Positions 26,697-36,171 of a DNA stretch of 64,000 nt are shown in pieces (the first letter of the stretch is position 1; each line of letters opens with the position of its first letter). The stretch is from contig NZ_JACIEI010000001.1 in the NCBI RefSeq assembly GCF_014196805.1, positions 124,001 to 188,000 on the forward strand. Direction: 5' to 3'. A model generated the notes under the pieces. It was given only the letters and a program-made list of their open reading frames with translations. It did not search any database and was not told the origin of the DNA. This DNA comes from Sulfitobacter undariae. GTDB taxonomy: Bacteria > Pseudomonadota > Alphaproteobacteria > Rhodobacterales > Rhodobacteraceae. Made by a program: the position numbers and the translations under genes.

Positions 26697-26921
26697 GGGA
26701 AATTTCCTGAGCGGATAAAGGTGGAGTTGCCCCTGCCCCTACTGGGTTAAGGTGCATTTGTATACGGATGATTACCCGCAGCGCCATTGCGCGCGGGCTA
26801 AGCCGTTGTGAAGTGCCCTTTGCCTTGGTGGTAGGGCGGCCAGTAAGAGGTCCCGACATCTGGTGATTTGCACGCAGAATTTGCTGGGTTAAGGTAAGGC
26901 AAACTATATGAAGGTTACACG

Positions 26922-28418
26922 ATGAACAACCCGCTTTATGATACGATGTTTGCGCCCCATGCTGGGCAGGGCACGCCGTTCTTGTATTTGCCTGAAGGTG
27001 GCGTAATCAGCCACGCTGATTTCATACGCCGCGCCGCGCAATTGGCACATGCGCTGAGCAAATTTGGCGTGAAAACGGGTGACCGTGTGGCGGTTCAAGT
27101 TGAAAAATGTCCTGATATGCTGGCGCTTTACGCGGCCTGCGCCCAGTTGGGGGCGATTTTCTTGCCGCTGAATACTGCTTACACAGGAACCGAGCTTGCG
27201 TATTTTGTTGGCGATAGCGGAGCGGCCTTGTTGGTGGGCGCGCCTGCACGCGCGCAGGAGCTGAACGCCGTAGCACAGGACGCTGGCGCGGCTTTTGCGA
27301 CATTGGATGCGGCAGGCGGTACGCTGTCTGATTGTGCCGATGAGCAGGGGGATTCGTTTGAGACGGTTGCGCGGAGCGAAGATGATCTGGCGGCGTTTTT
27401 GTATACCTCTGGTACGACGGGGCGCTCCAAAGGCGCGATGCTGAGCCAGAAGAACCTGATCAGCAATGCTGCGACGCTGACAAACCTGTGGCAGTTCACC
27501 AAAGAGGACGTGTTGCTGCATGGTCTGCCAATTTTCCATACCCATGGGTTGTTTGTGGCCACGAATGTGATGCTGATGGCAGGCGGTGCGATGGTGTTCA
27601 TGCCCAAATTGGACATTGATCAGTTGATTGCATGGATGCCCCGCGCCACGGCGCTGATGGGGGTGCCGACATTCTACACACGTCTGCTGGATGATGCGCG
27701 GTTTGACCGTGACCTAACGGCGGGGATGCGGCTGTTTATCTCGGGGTCTGCGCCGTTGTTGGCGGATGCGCATGTGGCGTTTGAGGAACGGACAGGCCAC
27801 CGTATTCTGGAACGCTACGGCATGACAGAAACGAATATGAGCACGTCCAACCCCTATGAGGGGGAGCGCCGTGCAGGAACAGTTGGTCTGCCGCTGCCTG
27901 ATGTAGAGCTGCGCGTGGCAGATGCGGATGGTGTGGAGCTGCCGCGTGGCGAAACGGGTGTGGTCGAAGTGCGAGGTGCGAATGTCTTTCAGGGGTATTG
28001 GAACATGCCCGAAAAGACCGCCGAAGACATGCGCGCCGACGGGTTCTTTATCACGGGCGATCTGGGGGTGCAGGACGAAGCGGGCTATGTGACCATTGTC
28101 GGGCGTGGCAAGGATTTGATCATTTCTGGCGGGTATAACATCTATCCCAAAGAACTAGAGCTGCTGCTGGACGCGCAAGACGGCGTGTTGGAGAGCGCCG
28201 TGATTGGCGTGCCACATGCTGATATGGGCGAAGTGCCTTTGGCGGTGCTGGTGCCACTGCCGGGCGCGCAAATTGATCTGGACGCAGTGAAAGCAGCGGC
28301 AGGGGCGGCATTGGCGCGGTTCAAGCAGCCCCGTGAATACCGTGTGATCGACGAATTGCCCCGTAACACGATGGGCAAAGTGCAAAAGGTTGCCTTGCGA
28401 GCAGAGTTCGGCGGGTGA
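26922..28418 (+). CDS. matB: Malonyl-CoA synthetase (MatB-like AMP-forming ligase)
   Basis: The 498-residue protein is an acyl-CoA synthetase of the adenylate-forming class: P-loop [15 protein letters not shown], the YGMTETNM motif, hinge region [38 protein letters not shown], and the catalytic Lys in NTMGKVQKV. Length, the start [13 protein letters not shown] and overall pattern match MatB of Rhodopseudomonas, which makes malonyl-CoA (or methylmalonyl-CoA) from the free acid. Substrate choice is inferred from overall resemblance. A GAAGG ribosome-binding site precedes the ATG. It overlaps the glycerate kinase gene by four bases. Confidence 0.85.
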   Translation: MNNPLYDTMFAPHAGQGTPFLYLPEGGVISHADFIRRAAQLAHALSKFGVKTGDRVAVQVEKCPDMLALYAACAQLGAIFLPLNTAYTGTELAYFVGDSGAALLVGAPARAQELNAVAQDAGAAFATLDAAGGTLSDCADEQGDSFETVARSEDDLAAFLYTSGTTGRSKGAMLSQKNLISNAATLTNLWQFTKEDVLLHGLPIFHTHGLFVATNVMLMAGGAMVFMPKLDIDQLIAWMPRATALMGVPTFYTRLLDDARFDRDLTAGMRLFISGSAPLLADAHVAFEERTGHRILERYGMTETNMSTSNPYEGERRAGTVGLPLPDVELRVADADGVELPRGETGVVEVRGANVFQGYWNMPEKTAEDMRADGFFITGDLGVQDEAGYVTIVGRGKDLIISGGYNIYPKELELLLDAQDGVLESAVIGVPHADMGEVPLAVLVPLPGAQIDLDAVKAAAGAALARFKQPREYRVIDELPRNTMGKVQKVALRAEFGG

Positions 28419-29683
28419 TTGATCCTGCTAAACAGGCGTTTTTGACGCATTTGTTCGAAGCGGCTGTGACGGCGGCGGATGCCAAGGCGGCGCTTGCGCC
28501 CCACCTGCCTACACGTCCCAAGGGACGCACGGTGGTGGTGGGCGCTGGCAAGGGTGCTGCGCAACTGGCCGCAGCGTTTGAGGCGCTGTGGGACGCGCCT
28601 GTAGAGGGCGTTGTTGTCACGCGCTATGGCTATGGCTATGCCTGTGCGACGCAGCACATCCGCGTGATGGAGGCGGCACACCCTGTGCCTGATGCCGCAG
28701 GGATGCAGGCGACGCAGGCCATGTTTGATGCTGTTGCGGGGCTGGGGCCAGATGATCTGGTGGTGGCTTTGGTCTGTGGTGGGGGATCGGCATTGCTGCC
28801 CTCTCCTCCCGAGGGGCTGACGTTGGCGGATGAACAAGCATTGAATGAAGCGCTATTGGCCTCTGGTGCGCCGATTGGTGTGATGAATGCGATCCGCAAA
28901 CATGCCAGTGGGATCAAAGGCGGCCGTCTGGCGGCTGCGGCTTATCCCGCCAAAGTGGTCAGCCTTGTTGTGTCCGATGTCCCGGGGGATGACCCTGCGC
29001 AAGTGGCGTCTGGCCCGACGGTGCCGGATGCAGTCACGTTGGAAGATGCTAAGGCATTGATTGCGGCGCGGGGGATTGAACTGCCCGCGCAGGTGGTGGC
29101 GCGCCTGCAAAGCGCCCCGATGCCGGATGATCCGATTTTTGCAGGGCATGAGGTGCGTGTCATCGCCTCGGCGCGGTTGTCCCTTGAGGCAGCGGCGCGT
29201 GCGGCCGAAGCGGCGGGTGTGCCTGCGGTGATATTATCGGATGCGATAGAGGGCGAGGCGGATGTGATCGGGCAGATGCATGCGGCGATTGCACGTGAGG
29301 TTGTGGCACAAGGCAGACCGTTCAAAGCGCCTGTTGTGATTTTGTCTGGAGGCGAGACCACAGTAACTCTGCGCCACAAAGGCGGACGCGGCGGGCGGAA
29401 CACGGCGTTTTTGCTGGGCTTTGCACAGGCTATTGATGGCGTGGCGGGCATCACGGCGCTGGCGGCTGATACCGATGGGATTGACGGCTCAGAAGATAAC
29501 GCTGGCGCTTTTGCCAATGGCGAAACCGCCGCGCAGATGCGGGCGGCGGGTGTTGACCCTGCGGATGCCCAGCGGCGCAATGATGCGTGGGGTGCGTTTG
29601 ACGCGGCGGGTTCCATTTTTAAACCCGGCCCAACGGGGACAAATGTGAATGATTTCCGCGCAATCTTGATCGAGGATGCCTAG
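28415..29683 (+). CDS. Glycerate 2-kinase (DUF4147/MOFRL type)
   Basis: The 422-residue protein belongs to the GckA/TtuD class: N-terminal DUF4147 domain with [20 protein letters not shown] and [19 protein letters not shown], and a C-terminal MOFRL domain with [28 protein letters not shown] and [19 protein letters not shown]. It phosphorylates glycerate with ATP to 2-phosphoglycerate, linking glyoxylate, serine or tartrate breakdown to glycolysis; older annotations call it hydroxypyruvate reductase. Translation starts with a GTG that overlaps the matB stop (GTGA), so the two genes are probably coupled. Confidence 0.9.
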   Translation: MIDPAKQAFLTHLFEAAVTAADAKAALAPHLPTRPKGRTVVVGAGKGAAQLAAAFEALWDAPVEGVVVTRYGYGYACATQHIRVMEAAHPVPDAAGMQATQAMFDAVAGLGPDDLVVALVCGGGSALLPSPPEGLTLADEQALNEALLASGAPIGVMNAIRKHASGIKGGRLAAAAYPAKVVSLVVSDVPGDDPAQVASGPTVPDAVTLEDAKALIAARGIELPAQVVARLQSAPMPDDPIFAGHEVRVIASARLSLEAAARAAEAAGVPAVILSDAIEGEADVIGQMHAAIAREVVAQGRPFKAPVVILSGGETTVTLRHKGGRGGRNTAFLLGFAQAIDGVAGITALAADTDGIDGSEDNAGAFANGETAAQMRAAGVDPADAQRRNDAWGAFDAAGSIFKPGPTGTNVNDFRAILIEDA

Positions 29684-29689
29684 GGTATT

Positions 29690-30130
29690 TTAATTAGCTT
29701 GTAATGCCCCCAGCACTGCACGCAGATCGTCTGGCATTGGCACAGGCCGCCGTGTCTGGCGGTCTACAAAGACATGCACAAAGTGACCCTCGGCAGCAGG
29801 CGTTTCGTCACCCCGTACAAATACCGCCAATGCGTAGGTAACGCTGCTATTTCCCAGTTTGCTGACCTTTAGCCCGACCTCAAGTTGGTCGGGAAAGGAA
29901 ATCGGGCTGAGATAACGGCACCCGCTTTCCACAACCAAGCCGATTAAGTCTCCATTGAGGATATCAAGAACATCATTGGCGATCAGGTGTTGGTTAACTG
30001 CGGTGTCAAAAAACGCATAATAGGTGACATTGTTCACGTGCTGATACACGTCGTTGTCCTGCCATCTTGTCTGAATGTCACAGAACTGCGGATAATCGCT
30101 GCGCTGGCTTACTGTCTTACGTGTATTCAT
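29690..30130 (-). CDS. Acyl-CoA thioesterase (4-hydroxybenzoyl-CoA thioesterase fold)
   Basis: The 146-residue protein has the hot-dog fold signature IQTRWQDNDVYQHVNNVTYYAFFDTAVNQHL, where the Asp of the D-x-D-x-x-x-H-V-N motif is catalytic. It would hydrolyse a short- or medium-chain acyl-CoA in the cytoplasm. The ATG at 30130 gives the usual length; an upstream in-frame codon would add 11 atypical residues. It is convergent with the glycerate kinase gene, six bases apart. Confidence 0.88.
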   Translation of the reverse strand: MNTRKTVSQRSDYPQFCDIQTRWQDNDVYQHVNNVTYYAFFDTAVNQHLIANDVLDILNGDLIGLVVESGCRYLSPISFPDQLEVGLKVSKLGNSSVTYALAVFVRGDETPAAEGHFVHVFVDRQTRRPVPMPDDLRAVLGALQAN

Positions 30131-30372
30131 TCGCTCTCCTCCCCGAGAGAAAAATCGTCCCATATTGTGTCAGAGTATCGTTACATAAACCCGACTAGCA
30201 AGCTTGATAGTTTCTGACGGTTTTCATGTGGAGGCGTTTTGCCATCTAAGAACGGTATGAAAGGGCGTTGTTTATGTCATCATCGCCCGACGGGATTGGT
30301 AAGTCTGTTGACATTCGCGCATGAATGTCATTAGTTTCTGTAATTACAGAAATAACAGTCTTTTTGGAATTG

Positions 30373-31038
30373 ATGGGCGTTATGAAACTTAGTGACTTCT
30401 CAATCGGTAGTGATCCAGATGACCGGTTTGCCAATCTCGTGGGGCGCACCGCATGGCGCGCGCTCCCTGCGGCAGTTCGCAAGCGGTTTGGCAAACGCCT
30501 TAAAGGGGGAGTCAGCGTCACCTATCAGGGTCAGGTCGTGTCAATGCGGATGAACTTTGCGGGGCGTACCCTTGCGTATTTGGCCCGCATCATCGGTGCG
30601 CCTCTGCCTTATGACATGTCCAGCGTCAATCAACCCGCCATCGTGACTGTAACCGAAGACATCGCCGGTAGTGGCCAGTTCTGGATCAGGCAGTATGGGC
30701 GGAAGGCAGGCTTTCCTCAGGTCGTCCAAAGCTCGAAACGGTTTGCGGGTCCAACCGGGCTTGAAGAATACATCGGCTATGGCATCGGCATGGCCCTGAA
30801 TGTCTGCGCAGAAGGCCAAGACCTGCTGTTCAAGAGCGACCATTACTTCATGCAGGTTTTTGGGCGACGCATCCGCCTCCCCAAAGCCTTCAGCCCAGGT
30901 GTGTTGGTCATCGGCCATTATGATTTGGGGGCCGACGATAGCGGCAATCGGCAGTTCCGGTTTTCCCTCGATCTGAGCCATCGCTTGTTTGGCCAGATGA
31001 TTTGCCAAGACGCAATTTTTAACGACGCAAAGGAATAG
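30373..31038 (+). CDS. DUF4166 domain protein
   Basis: About 220 residues, starting at the ATG at 30373 or 30382 (MKLSDFSIG). The body carries the DUF4166 pattern: FANLVGRTAWRALPAAVRKRFGKRL, VSMRMNFAGRTLAYLARIIGAPLPY, and a middle part typical of this family (SGQFWIRQYGRKAGFPQVVQSSKRF ... GLEEYIGYGIGMAL). The biochemical role of DUF4166 is not known; it often lies beside or is fused to SDR/epimerase and membrane genes. The next gene begins four bases after its stop and encodes such a protein, so they are almost certainly one operon. Confidence 0.8.
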   Translation: MGVMKLSDFSIGSDPDDRFANLVGRTAWRALPAAVRKRFGKRLKGGVSVTYQGQVVSMRMNFAGRTLAYLARIIGAPLPYDMSSVNQPAIVTVTEDIAGSGQFWIRQYGRKAGFPQVVQSSKRFAGPTGLEEYIGYGIGMALNVCAEGQDLLFKSDHYFMQVFGRRIRLPKAFSPGVLVIGHYDLGADDSGNRQFRFSLDLSHRLFGQMICQDAIFNDAKE

Positions 31039-31041
31039 ATA

Positions 31042-32520
31042 ATGGATAACCCGATCCTCTGGAGCTTGATTTCAGTACAGGTTTTCATGGGCGCGTTCGA
31101 CACGCTTGTGCATCATGAAGGCACTGAACGTCTGGCGTGGCGCGCGTCACAAAAACACGAATTGCGTTTGCACGGTGTGCGCAACTTCTTTTATGCAGTT
31201 ATCTTCATGAGCTTTGCGTGGCTTGAACCTCATGGAATCTACACAATTATTCTGGCTGGTATCTTAACCGTCGAAGTTCTGATTACGCTGTGGGATTTCG
31301 TCGAAGAAGACATGACCCGCAAACTTCCCGCGACCGAACGCATCAACCACACCTTATTGGCACTGAACTACGGCGCGATCCTGACATTGGCCGCACCCTA
31401 TCTTTGGAAATGGGCCTTTATGCCAAACGCTTTGATCCCCGTCAGCTATGGCTGGTGGAGCGTCATGGCCACCATTTCAGCCTTTGGCGTAGGAGTGTTC
31501 AGTGCGCGTGATCTTTTGGCGGCTGCACGAAGCGACCGGCTTGATCGCGGTGACCCTGCTGTGTTGGTGGCAGGCTTGGAGCCACGCCAATCCATTTTGG
31601 TGACAGGTGGGACAGGTTTTATTGGCACCCGTTTAGTTGAAGCCTTGGTCGCCGCGCGCCATCACGTCACTGTTCTAACCCGTGATCCGCGCAAAGCAGA
31701 TCAGCTGGCCCATCCAGTCCGCGTGATTTCAAGCTTGGACTTGATTGATGACCTCGACCATTTTGATGCTATCGTGAACCTTGCAGGCGATGCGATTGCG
31801 GGGGGGCTATGGACCAAAAAGAAGCGCATGAAAATCATCGCATCACGTGTGGAAATGAACCGCGCTCTGCACGCTCTGATCGATAGGCTCAGCCACAAGC
31901 CCGCCTGTTTGATCAATGGTTCTGCGGTGGGGTGGTACGGGTTGCAAGACGACGGTGACGATACCAAACTGTCCGAAGATGCGGCTTCGAAACCTGCCTT
32001 TGTGCATGATATCTGCGAGGCGTGGGAACGCGAAACCCTCCCGATCAGCGCGCAAGGTGTGCGTGTGGTGGTCTTGCGGATCGGTCTCGTTCTGGGCGTC
32101 GATGGCGGTATAATGGCAAAACTTTTGACTCCGTTTGAGTTCGGCGGCGGCGGTATCATGGGGCATGGACGCCAGTGGATGTCGTGGATTGAACATGACG
32201 ACATGATCCGCGTGATTGCCTTCGCGATGGCGACTGGCACTATGTCCGGCGCGGTCAATGCTGTGGCCCCCAACCCAGTGCGAAACGACGCGTTCTCCCG
32301 CGCCTTGGCCACAGCACTTCATCGCCCGCTTTTGCTTCGTTTCCCACACTGGCTGCTGTCTGGCGTACTCGGTGATATGGGGCGCGAAACCATGTTGGCT
32401 GGGCAGCGTGTTGTACCATCTCGCCTCCTCGATAGCGGGTTTGTATTTCGCCACGATACTCTTGGTCCGACCTTGCAAAAAATTACAGGCGCAAGTCACG
32501 GTGATGCGTCGGATCTCTAG
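31042..32520 (+). CDS. Membrane-anchored TIGR01777-type NAD-dependent epimerase
   Basis: This 492-residue protein is a fusion. Residues 1-160 form a membrane domain of about four helices with conserved His residues early on (TLVHHEGTERLAWRASQKHELRLHG). From about residue 185 comes an extended SDR/epimerase domain: ILVTGGTGFIGTRLVEAL (NAD(P) loop), VNLAGDAIAGGLWTKKKRM, INGSAVGWYG, and the TIGR01777-type end FPHWLLSGVLGDMGRETMLAGQRVVPSRLLDSGF. TIGR01777 proteins usually stand alone at about 300 residues. The catalytic chemistry of this subfamily is unknown. It is co-transcribed with the DUF4166 gene. Confidence 0.85.
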   Translation: MDNPILWSLISVQVFMGAFDTLVHHEGTERLAWRASQKHELRLHGVRNFFYAVIFMSFAWLEPHGIYTIILAGILTVEVLITLWDFVEEDMTRKLPATERINHTLLALNYGAILTLAAPYLWKWAFMPNALIPVSYGWWSVMATISAFGVGVFSARDLLAAARSDRLDRGDPAVLVAGLEPRQSILVTGGTGFIGTRLVEALVAARHHVTVLTRDPRKADQLAHPVRVISSLDLIDDLDHFDAIVNLAGDAIAGGLWTKKKRMKIIASRVEMNRALHALIDRLSHKPACLINGSAVGWYGLQDDGDDTKLSEDAASKPAFVHDICEAWERETLPISAQGVRVVVLRIGLVLGVDGGIMAKLLTPFEFGGGGIMGHGRQWMSWIEHDDMIRVIAFAMATGTMSGAVNAVAPNPVRNDAFSRALATALHRPLLLRFPHWLLSGVLGDMGRETMLAGQRVVPSRLLDSGFVFRHDTLGPTLQKITGASHGDASDL

Positions 32521-32875
32521 TTTCAAACCGCGTCAGAATGCGGGGACCTGCCAAAGTATGAGCGTTGCCAGTTTAGTTTGCTCAACGGCTCAGCTTTGGC
32601 AAAGCTGCCGATTCTTCCAAGAATGGAAAGGCTGTGCTGTTAGCAGGAGTTTGCTGGGGAGTGTTCGTCAATGTGATGCTCAGTTGGCCGCTGTGCGGGA
32701 GTTTCGAGACATTCGCTGTGATTGTGCCAACGACTGCTTTCGAGAATTGGCCATGAAAAGCAACTTTAACCTGCTAGCAGTTCCTTTGGGTTTCGACGAT
32801 TACCACCGCAGGGAAGTTCGCTACTGACATATTGGGGGCGAAAGCAATGGCCGACAAGAAATTGCCGCAAAATCA
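32521..32875. other. Intergenic stretch without a recognisable gene
   Basis: No convincing coding frame: the longest open frame is a read-through of a shadow frame from the epimerase gene. The composition is lower in GC than the neighbours. A short hairpin (AGCTTTGGCAAAGCT) sits near 32594. The stretch has the look of the degenerate intergenic segments often seen in Rhodobacteraceae, but I cannot support a specific element. Confidence 0.5.
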
Positions 32876-33196
32876 CTATTCCACAGCGCGCTGCAAACCC
32901 ATTCCCACGAATATCATTCCAAGGCAAACGACAAAGGATACGAGCATGAGGAACGCACTTGCCTTGAGCATTACAGAGCGCTCATCTTTTGGTACAGATA
33001 CAAAGTCCTTCGCACCCTTAGGCATCTGCGTTTTTAGCAAGACGAACGACAGGCCTGTCATGAGCATCGCAGCGATAATTGGCATGTCAAGGTAACCCGG
33101 CCAGCGGACAAATCCAAAATTTGCAGCTTGGGCGGTCTGAGGCAAAGAAATAAACGAAAAGAGGAGTAAGCATGTGGACGTGGTGAATCGGAACAT
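32876..33196 (-). CDS. Hypothetical small membrane protein
   Basis: The 106-residue product has a likely signal peptide (FTTSTCLLLFSFISLPQTAQA) and two further hydrophobic segments (DMPIIAAMLMTGLSFVLL and AFLMLVSFVVCLGMIFVGMGL). I choose the ATG at 33196 because GAAAGG lies seven bases upstream; a GTG at 33223 has no well-spaced site. I do not recognise a family. It is isolated, with gene-free DNA on both sides. Confidence 0.6.
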   Translation of the reverse strand: MFRFTTSTCLLLFSFISLPQTAQAANFGFVRWPGYLDMPIIAAMLMTGLSFVLLKTQMPKGAKDFVSVPKDERSVMLKASAFLMLVSFVVCLGMIFVGMGLQRAVE

Positions 33197-33506
33197 TAGC
33201 AGGCCTTTCGAGAGCTTTTTCACACCTATTCTGGAATATTGACTAATTCTTGCTTCAACAAAGGCAATATAGAGAAAGAAAGCTGCACCGGGGTGCGTTG
33301 ATCCCTATTTCACTTCCGACGATTGCTGCCAGCTCCAATAGTCTTCAGAAGTAGCCGTACGTCCACGGCGCAGCATCGGTCAAAATAGGATCTTTGGACA
33401 CCTTCGCCGCATAGTGGGTGAAGGTCCGTTGATGGACCGTGCTGGGTGAATGGAAAAGATATGCTGCCAAAAATAAGTTATTAAGAGGCGCATATCAGGG
33501 GAGGAT

Positions 33507-33582
33507 TGGTGGAGCATAGCGGGATCGAACCGCTGACCTCCTGCATGCCATGCAGGCGCTCTCCCAGCTGAGCTAATGCCCC
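33507..33582 (-). tRNA. tRNA-Ala (anticodon GGC)
   Basis: The minus strand folds into a normal 76-base cloverleaf: acceptor GGGGCAT/ATGCTCC, D-arm GCTCAGCTGGGAGAGC, anticodon stem CCTGC/GCAGG around the loop ATGGCAT (anticodon GGC), T-arm AGCGGTTCGATCCCGCT, and an encoded CCA end. GGC reads the GCC and GCU alanine codons. Confidence 0.97.
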
Positions 33583-33721
33583 AAATCACGCAAGCGTGGA
33601 TTGGTATCCCCTAGAGGATCTGAGTGTGACACTGTAAAGTGTCGATCGTTCTGCGCCGTGTACTAGGCACAACCGGCGGCGGGATCAAGCGAAAAAACGC
33701 ATTGTCCGCCGCCTAAGTTTT

Positions 33722-34048
33722 TTAATCGTCGTCGTTTGTCGTAACGTCCGCAATCTCTTCGAGGGGGACTGTATCTTCATCGTCTTCATCGTCGTCCAGC
33801 AGATCATCGTCCAGATCCACATCTACATCGTCGTCATCTACCAGATCATCGTCGTCTGTAGCTGTTGATGCGTTTGCTTTTGCGGATGCTGCGTCTGCTT
33901 CATCGGCTGCAATCATGCGTGATTTGGCCTGGTCAATTTCCACAACCTCACCCGTATAGGGGCTGATGATCGGGTTTTTGTTCAGGTCATAGAAACGCTT
34001 GCCCGTGGTGGGGCACAGGCGCTTGGTTCCCCATTCTTCGTTGGGCAT
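33722..34048 (-). CDS. TIGR02300 family protein with acidic tail
   Basis: The 108-residue protein has the conserved alphaproteobacterial N terminus (EEWGTKRLCPTTGKRFYDLNKNPIISPYTGEVV) of TIGR02300, resembling a small zinc-ribbon-like domain, although only one Cys is present. The C-terminal half is an almost pure run of Asp with Val, Leu and Glu, likely disordered. Function unknown. The gene is monocistronic, between tRNA-Ala and the divergent metalloprotease gene. Confidence 0.92.
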   Translation of the reverse strand: MPNEEWGTKRLCPTTGKRFYDLNKNPIISPYTGEVVEIDQAKSRMIAADEADAASAKANASTATDDDDLVDDDDVDVDLDDDLLDDDEDDEDTVPLEEIADVTTNDDD

Positions 34049-34172
34049 GTATTTCCCCTTTGATGCTTGGTGTTGTGTCTAGATAATGATGTATTCAGTT
34101 CCGAGGGCAATTGCCATATGCAAGCCATGCTGTCCAGCCCAAAGCCATTTGCCCCTAAATCAAGAGCACCGC

Positions 34173-34859
34173 ATGTCTGACCTGCATTTGCCCGGAGACC
34201 CACCGATTCCCCTGATTTTGCGGCGCTCTGCGCAGGCAAGACGCATTTCGCTGCGGATCAGCCAGTTGGATGGGCGGGTGACGTTAACCATGCCCAAACG
34301 GTTGGCCGAGCGCGAAGCGATGGATTTTGCCCGCAGCAAGGAAGAGTGGATTCGCAAGCACTTAGAGGCACGCGGCGAGGATGTGCAGGTGGGGATCGGT
34401 GCCAAACTGCCTGTCGGTGGGCAAGAGTATCTTGTGCAAACCGGCACAGGGCGACGGGTGCAAATCACGCCTGACGGGATATTTGTGCCCGGCCCTGCCG
34501 AGAGTGTGGGTAAGAGACTGGGCGCACATCTGAAAGAAATTGCACGGGACCGTTTGGCGGGGGCCAGTGACGATTATGCCGCACGGTTGGGTCGTAGTTA
34601 CACACGGTTATCACTGCGCGATACGCGCTCGCGCTGGGGGTCCTGCACCTCGGATGGGGGGCTGATGTACTCTTGGCGGTTGATTATGGCCCCGCCAGCG
34701 GTGCTGGATTATGTGGCCGCACATGAGGTGGCCCACCTGGCGGAAATGAATCACTCAGCTGCGTTTTGGGCGGGGGTGACACGGATTTATGGGGATTATG
34801 CGCAAGCGCGAAACTGGCTGCGCACCCATGGCAGCACATTGCACCGATATAAGTTCTAG
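34173..34859 (+). CDS. YgjP/SprT-like zinc metalloprotease (M48-related, DUF45)
   Basis: The 228-residue protein carries the zinc-site motif AAHEVAHLAEMNHSAAFW (HExxH with the downstream family pattern) and SLRDTRSRWGSCTSDGGLMYSWRLIMAP, diagnostic of the DUF45/YgjP family. The start ATG at 34173 gives the usual N terminus with LRRSAQARRISLRIS. These proteins are intracellular metallopeptidases of poorly known substrate. The frame continues upstream but into sequence antisense to the TIGR02300 promoter. Confidence 0.9.
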   Translation: MSDLHLPGDPPIPLILRRSAQARRISLRISQLDGRVTLTMPKRLAEREAMDFARSKEEWIRKHLEARGEDVQVGIGAKLPVGGQEYLVQTGTGRRVQITPDGIFVPGPAESVGKRLGAHLKEIARDRLAGASDDYAARLGRSYTRLSLRDTRSRWGSCTSDGGLMYSWRLIMAPPAVLDYVAAHEVAHLAEMNHSAAFWAGVTRIYGDYAQARNWLRTHGSTLHRYKF

Positions 34860-34903
34860 ATGCAGCTTCTTGACGGTCCTGCCTTTTGTGATCACAAGGG
34901 CGT

Positions 34904-35554
34904 ATGACCCTTATTTCACGCACTGTTGATCCTGCCCCATTGGCCCATGACCGCGTCTATCGGCATTTGCGGTCGCGGATTATGCATGGCGATATCCCGC
35001 CCGGTCATGCGCTGACCCTGCGCGGAATTGGCGCGGAGTATGAGGTGTCTATGACACCCGCCCGCGAATCAGTGCGCCGTTTGGTTGCCGAGGGGGCGCT
35101 GAGCATGTCGAATTCGGGGCGGATATCGACACCGTTGCTGAGTAACGAGCGGATCGAAGAGCTGGCAGCCTTGCGGGCGTTGATCGAAGTGGAGCTGGCC
35201 AGCCGTGCCTTGCCGCGGGCGCATCTGGCCCTGATTGAGCGCTTGCAAAACATCAATGCTAAAGTTGGAGAGGCTGTCGCGCACCGTGATGCTGTTAGCT
35301 ATATCCGCACTAATCTGGAATTCCACCGGACCTTGTATCTGCGTGCGCAAGCGCCGGCGATGTTGGCGATGGCTGAAACGGTTTGGTTGCAGATGGGGCC
35401 GACGATGCGCGCACTCTATGGGCGTTTGCGCAGGACCGAGCCGCCGCATTATCACAAGCTGATCATCGCTGCGTTGCGTGCGGGGGATGAGCCGGGTTTG
35501 CGACTGGCCGTGCGATCAGACGTCACGCAAGGTCTGCGCATGTTGGCAAGTTGA
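34904..35554 (+). CDS. GntR-family transcription regulator (FCD domain)
   Basis: The 216-residue protein has an N-terminal GntR winged helix (HDRVYRHLRSRIMHGDIPPGHALTLRGIGAEYEVSMTPARESVRRLVAEGALSM) and a C-terminal all-helical FCD effector domain. The FCD domain has the usual Asp/His ligand pattern near LEFHRTLYLRA and HYHKLIIAALRAGD. It likely responds to a small carboxylate. No obvious target lies next to it; the gene stands alone. Confidence 0.9.
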   Translation: MTLISRTVDPAPLAHDRVYRHLRSRIMHGDIPPGHALTLRGIGAEYEVSMTPARESVRRLVAEGALSMSNSGRISTPLLSNERIEELAALRALIEVELASRALPRAHLALIERLQNINAKVGEAVAHRDAVSYIRTNLEFHRTLYLRAQAPAMLAMAETVWLQMGPTMRALYGRLRRTEPPHYHKLIIAALRAGDEPGLRLAVRSDVTQGLRMLAS

Positions 35555-35725
35555 CGCAAGAGCCGAATCAGACAATGGTGGGCGTATGAAAATGTCGAAC
35601 GCCTTTATCTCTTCGTATTACCGCCGCTCCTGATAGCACGCGGACAATCCCCCAATTCTTTAATCTGATTGTGCCGCCGTCTGTGCGGGCAATGGCATGG
35701 GCGGCCTGCATATGGAGCCTGACTC

Positions 35726-36160
35726 ATGACCTTGATTCGCCCTATTCTTGAAATCGACCTTCCCGAAGTCTTGTCCATGATACACGCGCTTGCTGCGCAT
35801 CATGGGGATGCTCCTGTCACAACGCTGGAGGATTTGCGCCGCGATGCGCTGGGCATGCACCCTTGGCTGCAAGTTCTGGTGGCACCGGGGCTGGGCTATG
35901 CCGCTTTATGCCCGCTGGTGCAGTTACAATTTGGTGTGCGCGGGATGGATATGCATCATTTGTTTGTAGTTGAATCTGTACGCGGTTCTGGCGTGGGGCG
36001 TGCGCTGATCGACGCATCGATTGCACATGCCAAGGCGCAGGAGTGCCGCTATCTGACAGTGGGTACGCATCCTGACAATCGCGCAGCACAGGCGGTGTAC
36101 CGTGCGGCGGGGTTTGAGGATTTACCAGTCTCTGGCGCGCGGTTTCGCATGAAGTGGTGA
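35726..36160 (+). CDS. GNAT family N-acetyltransferase
   Basis: The 144-residue acetyltransferase has the acetyl-CoA loop SVRGSGVGRALIDASIAHAKAQ and the following NRAAQAVYRAAGFEDL segment. It contains little outside the core GNAT fold. The ATG at 35726 has a GGAG ribosome-binding site. It is convergent with the broken phosphatase gene. Substrate unknown. Confidence 0.88.
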   Translation: MTLIRPILEIDLPEVLSMIHALAAHHGDAPVTTLEDLRRDALGMHPWLQVLVAPGLGYAALCPLVQLQFGVRGMDMHHLFVVESVRGSGVGRALIDASIAHAKAQECRYLTVGTHPDNRAAQAVYRAAGFEDLPVSGARFRMKW

Positions 36161-36171
36161 GTTTGTTGAGT

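Noticed and set aside
32216-32827. A 203-codon plus-strand frame running from inside the epimerase gene past its end
   Set aside because: The first two thirds overlap the epimerase in another frame; the rest has no family-like features and no ribosome-binding site.
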